From a virus: DNA of 29,935 bases. This document shows positions 7,545 to 13,785 of this stretch, one piece after another (within the stretch, counting starts at the first letter, position 1; every line of letters begins with the position of its first letter). The position numbers and the translations under genes are program-made. Location: IMG/VR virus record IMGVR_UViG_3300045962_000031, positions 1 through 29,935 of that record. One strand, written 5' to 3'. The notes under the pieces were generated by a model. The model ran no database searches and was not told where the DNA came from. It saw nothing but the letters and a program-made list of their open reading frames with translations.

Positions 7545-8498
7545 ATGGGTAGTGTAAGCGGTCATAATGACTTGCATGTAGATAAATTGATCAGTCAAAT
7601 GTGCTTGGATTATAAACCTGAAGGGTTTATTGCCGACCAGATAATGCCAATTGTTTCCGTTGCAAAACAGGCAGATTTCTATTCTGATTTTTCGCGTGCA
7701 GACAAGTTGCGTGTAGAGGATACGAAAAGAAGCCCTGATACTGAGGCAAGAAGGATTGAGATTAGCGTAGGTAGTGGTACGTTTTTCTGTACTAACTACG
7801 CACTTCAAGCGCCCGTCACTCTTGAGGATACTGCTAACGCTGATGAAATTTTCATAGATAAAATTATCAATGGCCGAGTTGAACTCGTCATGGATAAATT
7901 ACTTCTGGATTGGGAATTACGCGTAGCGACTCAGGTTTTAAATACGTCTAACGTAGGTTCTTCCAGTGCTGTATCTTCCGCATGGAATGGCGCGGGTGCA
8001 CCATTGAGCGATCTGAACACCGCAATTGATAATGTGCGCTTTAGTAATGGTGTTAGACCTAATCATATGGTTTTTGGTCTTGAGGCATGGCTATCTTTTC
8101 GTAGAGATTCCACCGTTAGAAATTTGATTTTTGGAACTAACAATGGTGGTGGTTATCCGTCTACTTCTCAAGTGTCGGAGCTTCTAGAAATTGATAACGT
8201 GTTGATTGGTGGAGCGTTTAGAAACACAGGTCAAGAAGGGCAGTCAGAATCGCTATCAACTATTTGGGGTGATAAAGTTCTAACGTATTACGCCCCCGAA
8301 AGTCCAAATAAGGAAAGACCTTCGTTTGCTTATTCCTTTCGTTGGTCAAAACCTGGGCTGCCTAATTTCATAGCTGAGCGTCATCCGTTTAATACACTCA
8401 GGAAATCGTCTAGCATTGAAGTAGGCTATTATCAGGATGAAGTTATAACGGGAGCCACGTATGGTTTTCTTTTAGATGCTGTTAATAGCTCTACATAA
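7545..8498 (+). CDS. Major capsid protein
   Basis: The 317-residue protein starts at ATG 7545 after the site AGAGGAT. The N-terminal arm (FIADQIMPIVSVAKQADFYSDF) and later segments (RPNHMVFGLEAWLSFRRD, WGDKVLTYYAPE, FRWSKPGLPNFIAERHPFN, and the ending YGFLLDAVNSS) match the HK97-fold capsid proteins found next to Mu-like portals. There is no long scaffold-like delta domain, consistent with scaffold being supplied by the upstream protease/scaffold gene. A large inverted repeat follows directly after the stop, which may limit read-through into the next genes. Confidence 0.9.
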   Translation: MGSVSGHNDLHVDKLISQMCLDYKPEGFIADQIMPIVSVAKQADFYSDFSRADKLRVEDTKRSPDTEARRIEISVGSGTFFCTNYALQAPVTLEDTANADEIFIDKIINGRVELVMDKLLLDWELRVATQVLNTSNVGSSSAVSSAWNGAGAPLSDLNTAIDNVRFSNGVRPNHMVFGLEAWLSFRRDSTVRNLIFGTNNGGGYPSTSQVSELLEIDNVLIGGAFRNTGQEGQSESLSTIWGDKVLTYYAPESPNKERPSFAYSFRWSKPGLPNFIAERHPFNTLRKSSSIEVGYYQDEVITGATYGFLLDAVNSST

Positions 8499-8505
8499 CG
8501 AGTAT

Positions 8506-8607
8506 AAAAAATAGCCTACTACAGTGGGTTGCAACGAAGCGAAAATTAGCGTTCAGCAATCTCGAAATGGATTTGTGTTAAGACGCTTTCCTGGTAGGCT
8601 ATTTTTT
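8506..8607 (+). terminator. Long inverted repeat after capsid gene, likely terminator or attenuator
   Basis: AAAAAATAGCCTAC (8506-8519) and GTAGGCTATTTTTT (8594-8607) form a perfect 14-bp stem. The paired A and T runs mean it could act in either direction. The 74 bases between hold further pairing options, such as AAGCG with CGCTT and an AACG/CGTT hairpin, so the whole piece could be a folded RNA. Position right after the capsid gene fits partial termination that raises capsid yield over downstream products. Confidence 0.65.
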
Positions 8608-8660
8608 AACGCTTGCTTGGTGCGCTTGCTATCCTCCCCTAGTGGGCGTGCTAACGCAAA

Positions 8661-8688
8661 GGGAGAGAGGTGCTAGCGCCTCTTTCCC
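8661..8688 (+). terminator. Strong hairpin, second attenuator candidate
   Basis: GGGAGAGAGGT (8661-8671) pairs with GCCTCTTTCCC (8678-8688) over 11 positions including two G-U pairs, closing a GCTAGC hexaloop that is itself palindromic. Only a short T-run (TTTT at 8692-8695) follows, so termination would be partial. It ends about 20 bases before the ribosome site of the next tiny ORF and could affect its translation or protect the downstream mRNA end. Confidence 0.5.
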
Positions 8689-8708
8689 ACCTTTTATGGA
8701 GAAATGTT

Positions 8709-8822
8709 GTGCTTGTTGAAAGAAAACCTAAAGTTAAACCCAAATCAGAGGTTAAACCCAAACCAGAGGTTAAAAAAGTGCCGATTAAAACTAAAGTTAG
8801 TAAACCGATTAAACGCAAATAG
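8709..8822 (+). CDS. Tiny Lys/Pro-rich basic protein (37 aa)
   Basis: GTG 8709 is chosen because GGAG (8698-8701) lies 7 bases upstream; the ATG at 8704, in another frame, is too close to that site. The 37-residue product is extremely basic with a repeated EVKPKP-type hexapeptide, encoded by two nearly identical 18-bp units at 8733-8750 and 8751-8768 (one mismatch). It ends KTKVSKPIKRK. Composition resembles histone H1-like tails and could bind DNA or RNA or an acidic surface, but no family is recognised. It stops 20 bases before the glycosyltransferase gene, whose own ribosome site is separate. It may be a real capsid- or nucleic-acid-associated peptide or a low-complexity accident. Confidence 0.5.
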   Translation: MLVERKPKVKPKSEVKPKPEVKKVPIKTKVSKPIKRK

Positions 8823-8842
8823 AAATTGATGGGGAGAGTATT

Positions 8843-11830
8843 ATGTATATTGTAATGCATGTCGGCGGTATGCCTTTCGATGGTGACACTATTAAAAATA
8901 GTTCGTTAGGTGGTAGTGAAACAGCCGCTTACTACTTAGCGTTAGAGTTAGCGAAGCATAACCACCATGTTTCTGTATTCACTAATTTGCGTTCTGATAA
9001 AACGAAAATTATTGACGGGGTTAGGTATTCTTGGTCTGGGGAGGTCACTAAAGAGAATCAGTTAGGGCATAATTTTACTTATTTTGCACAGCATACCCCT
9101 CATGATGTTTGCATTATCCAAAGGCATCCCCAAGCTTTTGCCCGTCGTTATGCCAGCACGATTAATTTATTGTGGTTGCATGATTTAGCGTTATACCGCT
9201 ACGCTCCCATGTTACAAAGCCAGTTATGGAATGTAGATGGTGTTTTGACTGTCAGTGAATTCCATAAAAAGCAAACAATGCAAGTCTACGAAATAGGCAA
9301 AGACGTTGTTTTTCCGATTCAAAATGGAATCGATAAGGCGTTATTTTCAAATCATATAGAATCAGAGTTAGTTAATAAGTATAAAGAAATCTTTCGTAAT
9401 AAAAAGACTTTGTTATATTCTTCTAGACCTGAGCGGGGGCTAATCAATCTCGTTATGGAAGAGGGTATAATGGCGAAGTTAGGCGACGATTACCATTTAT
9501 TTGTCTGTAGTTATGAAAATAACGTTAGTCAAATGCAAAGTTTTTACGGTTATTTGGATAGCAAAATCGTACAGTTACCTAACGTTACAAATGTTGGACC
9601 ACTTATTAAAAAAGATCTAGCAGCTTTGATGCAGAATGTCAAATTGCTAGTTTACCCTACTAATTTTGAAGAAGTATCTTGCATTACTGCTATGGAAGCA
9701 ATGGCAGCAGGTCTGCCTATGCTAACGAGCGATCATGCGGCGCTAAAAGAAACTTGTAAAGACTCAGGCACTAAATTGTTGCCGTTAAAAAATAACGAGG
9801 TAGATGTAAACTTATTTGTAAAAGAAATTCGTTCATTCTTCAATAGTGAACATAGGTCTAAGATGCAGGCAGATCAGTTCTATGCGAGTAATAGATATAC
9901 CTGGGATCTTGCTGGTCTGAAGTTATTAAAGGTTATTAATACTTGTTATTCACGCATTACCAAAGATGCGCGTATGCTTAACGCTATGCGCGTTAGCGAT
10001 ATTATGCGCTTGGATACAAAGGCATTACCTAAAAATACTGCTGTGGGGCGAAGTACTTACCTACAGCGGGTTAAAATGTATTCTTTTACAGAAGATAAAG
10101 CGGGTATTTTTGAGCATTACAATGATAAAAAGGAGGAATTTAAAAGGGAGGTTCCCCGTAATACTCCACGTTATGAGATAACAGTGGATCGAATTGAAGA
10201 ATATATTTTGCAGGAATTACAAAAAGGTAAAAATCTTTTTAATATTCTGGACGTAGGCGGAAATATAGGCCATTACGCTATCGGGTTAGTGCAAGATCTA
10301 GAACGTCGCTTAAAAGATCTAACGAGCACTAGCATTAAAATCAAAGTATGCATCAAGGAAGTATCCGAGAAAGCACAGGATTTTGGTAATGAATGGATAA
10401 GATCTGAAAAATTACATAGCAAGGTATACTATTTCAATCCTGCTTGTCATGAGGGTTATACTTTTGACATTATCTTATTAGGTGAAATTGTTGAGCATGT
10501 TGTGAAACCCACTGATTTCACGCGTAAGATTTTAGAAAACTTTGCTGTCAGTAATACTTTCACGTTAGTTACGCTACCTTATGGTCCCTGGGAAGCTCAG
10601 CAATATCAAGATAATGATCCGCATAGGGAGCACCTTTGGCATTTTTCACGCAAAGATTTAGAGCTAATGTATGGGGGCCAGCCTGAATATAAGGTTTCAT
10701 GTTTACCCTATGGTCAGAGTGTTGTAGGTGAGCCGTTAGGTAATTATGTAATCAGTTTTAAATACGATCCAAGTATAAAAATAGGTTTGCCTGAAAGGGT
10801 ACAATCTCTTTATATGCCACGTGAATCTGTATCGCTATGTATGATAGTCAAAGATGGTGAAAGCGTTTTGCGCAAATGTTTAGATTCTTGTATTGATTTA
10901 GTCGATGAGGTATTTATAGGCGTAGACAAGGCTACTACAGATGATACGATAGGCGTTATAACGAGGTATACAGAGGAATTAGAAAAGAAAAATAACTATT
11001 GTCCTATAACGTATATTAACATTGTCCCAGCGGTAGACATAGGTTTTGATGCTGCACGTAATCAAATAATACAGCATGCTTCATGTGATTGGATACTCTG
11101 GTTAGATGCTGATGAGGTTATTTTTGGTTTAAATAATTTAGTGAAGTATCTTCGTCCTAATCAGTATAAAGGGTATTTGATTAAACAGCAGCATTTTTCT
11201 GTTGAACCTGCTGGTATATTGCGCACAGATTTTCCTGTAAAAATATTTAGGCGTGACCATAACGTTAAATTTTATGGGGTAGTTCATGAACATCCAGGTG
11301 TTGATCCTAACAAGGGCGTAGGTAAGTCTACTATTATTCCCGATGTAGTTATTAAACATGATGGTTATCTTACAGAAGGCGTTAGACGTGCCCGATTTCA
11401 TAGAAACGTGCAGTTAATGATACGTGATAGGGAGAAATACCCAGAGAGGACGTTAGGACTTTTTTTGTGGCTTAGAGATATTAGCCATATGTGCAAGTTT
11501 GAATTAGAGAGAAATGGAAATCAAATTACTAACGAAATCATTTTTAAGGCGAAACGTGGTATTGAATTATGGGAGGAATTGCTGAAAAAAGCAGACGTTA
11601 GAATGTTAATAGATGCTTTGGAGTACTACACTAACTTTGTTAATGTGCTAGGTGGTGGTTTCGAAATGTCTTTGGCTGTATCAGCATCTAAAGGTAATGG
11701 GGCTAGCACATTAAAGGATATTAATAGTAAAACTAATACAGCTAAGTTTCTAACGACTGAGCACGCTGAACAATATATGCAAAAGGTGTTTAATGCTGAG
11801 GTGAAAAATTATGACGACAAATATTTCTAA
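8843..11830 (+). CDS. Glycosyltransferase-methyltransferase-glycosyltransferase fusion
   Basis: The 995-residue protein has three enzyme domains. Residues about 1-370 are a GT4-type (GT-B fold) glycosyltransferase: SSLGGSETAAYYLALELA near 20-37, the donor-site loop SSRPERGL near 194, and NFEEVSCITAMEAMAAGLP near 272-290. Residues about 430-640 are a class I S-adenosylmethionine methyltransferase: ILDVGGNIGHYAIGL near 468-482 and LLGEIVEHV near 544-552. Residues about 660-900 are a GT2-type (GT-A) glycosyltransferase: SLCMIVKDGESVLRKCLDS near 663, WILWLDADEVI near 750 with the metal-binding Asp triad, and YGVVHEHPGV near 811. Start ATG 8843 follows GGGGAG. It lies within the virion gene run between capsid and neck genes, so it may build a methylated glycan on a virion protein or on the host surface; the acceptor is unknown. 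Confidence 0.88.
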   Translation: MYIVMHVGGMPFDGDTIKNSSLGGSETAAYYLALELAKHNHHVSVFTNLRSDKTKIIDGVRYSWSGEVTKENQLGHNFTYFAQHTPHDVCIIQRHPQAFARRYASTINLLWLHDLALYRYAPMLQSQLWNVDGVLTVSEFHKKQTMQVYEIGKDVVFPIQNGIDKALFSNHIESELVNKYKEIFRNKKTLLYSSRPERGLINLVMEEGIMAKLGDDYHLFVCSYENNVSQMQSFYGYLDSKIVQLPNVTNVGPLIKKDLAALMQNVKLLVYPTNFEEVSCITAMEAMAAGLPMLTSDHAALKETCKDSGTKLLPLKNNEVDVNLFVKEIRSFFNSEHRSKMQADQFYASNRYTWDLAGLKLLKVINTCYSRITKDARMLNAMRVSDIMRLDTKALPKNTAVGRSTYLQRVKMYSFTEDKAGIFEHYNDKKEEFKREVPRNTPRYEITVDRIEEYILQELQKGKNLFNILDVGGNIGHYAIGLVQDLERRLKDLTSTSIKIKVCIKEVSEKAQDFGNEWIRSEKLHSKVYYFNPACHEGYTFDIILLGEIVEHVVKPTDFTRKILENFAVSNTFTLVTLPYGPWEAQQYQDNDPHREHLWHFSRKDLELMYGGQPEYKVSCLPYGQSVVGEPLGNYVISFKYDPSIKIGLPERVQSLYMPRESVSLCMIVKDGESVLRKCLDSCIDLVDEVFIGVDKATTDDTIGVITRYTEELEKKNNYCPITYINIVPAVDIGFDAARNQIIQHASCDWILWLDADEVIFGLNNLVKYLRPNQYKGYLIKQQHFSVEPAGILRTDFPVKIFRRDHNVKFYGVVHEHPGVDPNKGVGKSTIIPDVVIKHDGYLTEGVRRARFHRNVQLMIRDREKYPERTLGLFLWLRDISHMCKFELERNGNQITNEIIFKAKRGIELWEELLKKADVRMLIDALEYYTNFVNVLGGGFEMSLAVSASKGNGASTLKDINSKTNTAKFLTTEHAEQYMQKVFNAEVKNYDDKYF

Positions 11831-12302
11831 AGATAAAGAAATTTATAGCGGCTATATGCAGTTGCGAGGTCGCGCAATTGTTACTGTTACTCGCCATAAC
11901 GGGGAAATAGAGGAGCACATTTCTGATAATGTTGGGATTGCTGCGGGTATCGACAAACTTGCGGGTAGAGCTGTTAGTAACACTAATTCCCCGTTTGCAT
12001 TTATTTGCATAGGCACTGTCACTGCTCAAGCATCGTTAGGGTCTAGTAATTTAGGTGAAGTTGACAGAAAGCTTGCGAGTACAGCGACTTCTTCAAAAGA
12101 AACAATTATTCTCATAGGTACCTGGGCAGGTAATGCTGATTCTATAACATCTGTTGCTTTTGGTACAGGTGGTATAGTGAATCATGCGAATAGTGGTCAA
12201 GGTCAATTTTTGAATATGGTTAATAGTTTATCTACAACGTTAGCGGATTCGGATTTTTTGAAGGTGCAAGTAGAGGTACAGGTAGGTTCTCATAATCTAT
12301 AA
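11811..12302 (+). CDS. Putative virion structural protein
   Basis: The 163-residue beta-rich protein starts inside the end of the fusion gene (20-base overlap). The layout, an opening beta segment with VTVTRHNGEIEEHISDN, then FAFICIGTVTAQASLG, the turn LGEVDRKLAS, and a C-terminal repeat of beta strands ending FLKVQVEVQV, resembles small tail- or fibre-associated proteins of many siphoviruses that have a 'GTG...L..E..R' core. I cannot name a specific homologue. Its place before membrane-anchored and fibre genes fits an accessory structural role. Confidence 0.6.
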   Translation: MTTNISKDKEIYSGYMQLRGRAIVTVTRHNGEIEEHISDNVGIAAGIDKLAGRAVSNTNSPFAFICIGTVTAQASLGSSNLGEVDRKLASTATSSKETIILIGTWAGNADSITSVAFGTGGIVNHANSGQGQFLNMVNSLSTTLADSDFLKVQVEVQVGSHNL

Positions 12303-12314
12303 GGTATAAAGTTG

Positions 12315-12521
12315 ATGAACTTTGCGGTCGCGGCAAGAATTGTCGCTGCAACGCTTGCGTTAGTTGCAGCTATTTATACGATTACAACGTTTCTAGTGAA
12401 AAGTAAAACAGAAGTATACGAAAAATGGGGTGAAAAGATCGAAGAAAGAATTGACGCGTTAGAGACTGAAGTTTACCCAGATGAGAAGAAAGTTATCATC
12501 AAGAAAAAGGACGAGAAATAA
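12315..12521 (+). CDS. Single-pass membrane protein with coiled-coil tail
   Basis: The 68-residue product has a membrane helix at about 6-27 (VAATLALVAAIYTITTF), then a charged coiled-coil segment (KIEERIDALETE) and a very basic C terminus. ATG 12315 is preferred over the in-frame TTG 12312; AAGG at 12301 is the ribosome site. The first 30 residues align with those of the protein at 12890 (AAT.ALV...Y.I..F.V..KTE), so the two are probably related by duplication. A holin, spanin-like or membrane-tethering role is possible but unproven. Confidence 0.65.
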   Translation: MNFAVAARIVAATLALVAAIYTITTFLVKSKTEVYEKWGEKIEERIDALETEVYPDEKKVIIKKKDEK

Positions 12522-12580
12522 TGATAACGTTAGGCAAGGTCGATCTTATCCTAACTGATCTGCCATATGGCATAATTTAA
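12521..12580 (+). pseudogene. Fragment of an amino-type DNA methyltransferase (motif IV)
   Basis: ATG 12521 overlaps the preceding stop (TAATG). The 19-codon ORF contains KVDLILTDLPYGI, which matches the catalytic motif IV region (VDLILTD-PPY/LPYG) of N6-adenine and N4-cytosine DNA methyltransferases, where this stretch follows the N-terminal lead-in. The rest of the enzyme is missing: after GII the frame stops, and nothing downstream resembles its other motifs. It is best read as the remnant of a lost phage methyltransferase, with a chance match as the alternative. Confidence 0.55.
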
Positions 12581-12595
12581 CAATTCTTTACAATT

Positions 12596-12796
12596 ATGAA
12601 CACAGTAATAGTAGGGTTATTGACATTAATAATCGGAATAATAATTGGTTACGTTATCCATGGTCTATATCCGCATTTATGGATGCGTAGGTTAAAAATA
12701 GGTTATAATGAGGAGTTATTAGAAAGAATGCGCTTAATGGAGGAAAAGTTAGACGTTTTGATGGATCAAAGTAAAGAGGGAGAAACAAATAAATAG
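12596..12796 (+). CDS. Single-pass membrane protein (66 aa)
   Basis: The protein opens with a strong N-terminal membrane helix (VIVGLLTLIIGIIIGYVIHG, residues about 4-23) followed by an amphipathic, probably coiled-coil tail (ELLERMRLMEEKLDVLM). There is no clear ribosome site before ATG 12596. It is the middle of three such membrane/coiled-coil genes. The shape suggests a bitopic protein with a cytoplasmic or periplasmic coiled coil. The family is not recognised. A potential RNA pseudoknot begins three bases after its UAG stop. Confidence 0.6.
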   Translation: MNTVIVGLLTLIIGIIIGYVIHGLYPHLWMRRLKIGYNEELLERMRLMEEKLDVLMDQSKEGETNK

Positions 12797-12798
12797 AT

Positions 12799-12838
12799 AG
12801 GCTTTAGCATCTCCCCCCTTCTGCTAAGGCTTAGGGGG
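12799..12838 (+). other. Potential RNA pseudoknot downstream of a UAG stop
   Basis: Stem 1 is formed by 12799-12809 (AGGCTTTAGCA) and 12822-12832 (TGCTAAGGCTT), 11 pairs with two G-U. Its 12-base loop carries six Cs (12813-12818) that can pair with five Gs at 12834-12838, giving an H-type pseudoknot. It starts 2 bases after UAG 12794-12796. No T-run follows, so it is not an intrinsic terminator. Confidence 0.4.
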
Positions 12839-12889
12839 TGAGCATACAGAAAACGTTAGAGGTGGGTGCGATAATTATGATTATAAGCC

Positions 12890-13345
12890 ATGCAAACACT
12901 AACGGGTCAATTCTGGAAGGTTGCTGCTACGAGTCTAGCGTTAATCCCTGGTTTATACGGAATAATTTTTTTCATGGTGCAAGCGAAAACTGAAAGTCTA
13001 GATGTTAGACTTAGATACCTTGAAATGGAAATGGCAAAAGGTAGAAGGTTTACAATGAAGGATGGAGAAGGACTGCATAGACAGCTAGAACAATTAGCAA
13101 TTCGCCATGATCGAGATAGAGAATTAATTAGGGAAGCGGATGAGAAAATACGTTATGAGGATGCGTCGTTAAAAGCAAATCAGCAAAATTTAATAGTACG
13201 TTTTGCGCGTTTAGAAGAAAGGATTTATGCGTACGATGTAGAGAGAGGAAAGAATGGTGCCAAAAAAGCTCCTTATAAGTTACCGCATAATTTCGAGGAT
13301 TTTAGACCCGCAGCACTAGATTTTAATGGGTTAAGAGATCTTTAA
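12890..13345 (+). CDS. Membrane-anchored coiled-coil protein
   Basis: The 151-residue protein has an N-terminal membrane helix (about 10-30, ATSLALIPGLYGIIFFMV), then a long highly charged helical region (about 37-120) with heptad-like spacing, including LHRQLEQLAIRHDRDREL and FARLEERIYAY. The C terminus is Pro/Phe-rich (YKLPHNFEDFRPAAL) and probably unstructured. The N-terminal 30 residues resemble the protein at 12315. Such architecture is seen in spanins and in proteins that tether phage assembly to the inner membrane; no cysteine lipobox is present, so an outer-membrane spanin is unlikely. No strong ribosome site precedes ATG 12890. Confidence 0.6.
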   Translation: MQTLTGQFWKVAATSLALIPGLYGIIFFMVQAKTESLDVRLRYLEMEMAKGRRFTMKDGEGLHRQLEQLAIRHDRDRELIREADEKIRYEDASLKANQQNLIVRFARLEERIYAYDVERGKNGAKKAPYKLPHNFEDFRPAALDFNGLRDL

Positions 13346-13347
13346 AA

Positions 13348-13785
13348 ATGCTAGTTATTTTTCGCTCAGGCAATATACCGTTAGATGTGATTGGTGTGCT
13401 TCCGCGTGAAATAGAGGCGCACGTTAGGTCTAACGGTCTAGGTAAAAAAGAAGGTCATTTTTTCTGGGTGGAAGTAGATACGAATGAATTAAATGATGAG
13501 CAATATAAATTGTTAGCGGATGAATTAGCTCAACCAATATTGTCTGAAGTACCTAAAATTACACATCCATTCAAAACTAATTATAAAAAATATAGAGTAA
13601 TTGAGAAACGTAGAAATCAATTAATTGAAAAAAGATTACAGGCGTTAGATCATAATTTTGATGCGAATATTGCCGTATCTACACATGAAGCAAAACGTAT
13701 CTACCCCAAGCGTAAGCTAACGATTAAACAATTGCGGCATATCATCAAGGATAAAGTTACCGGTAAATCATTAAATGGCGACTAA
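13348..13785 (+). CDS. Hypothetical protein upstream of the fibre gene
   Basis: The family is not recognised. This 145-residue soluble protein has a beta-rich N terminus (LVIFRSGNIPLDVIGVL, FFWVEVDTNEL) and a strongly basic helical C terminus (VIEKRRNQLIEKRLQALD, then IYPKRKLTIKQLRHIIKDK). It starts 2 bases after the previous stop and overlaps the next gene's start by 11 bases, so it is translated together with the fibre protein and may be a chaperone or assembly partner. This last point is inference from position. Confidence 0.55.
   Translation: MLVIFRSGNIPLDVIGVLPREIEAHVRSNGLGKKEGHFFWVEVDTNELNDEQYKLLADELAQPILSEVPKITHPFKTNYKKYRVIEKRRNQLIEKRLQALDHNFDANIAVSTHEAKRIYPKRKLTIKQLRHIIKDKVTGKSLNGD

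Noticed and set aside
8651-8860. Reverse-strand ORF over the Lys/Pro-rich region
   Set aside because: It is the complement of a low-complexity repeat, overlaps a hairpin and the start of the glycosyltransferase gene, and gives a Leu/Thr/Gly-repeat peptide without a ribosome site.
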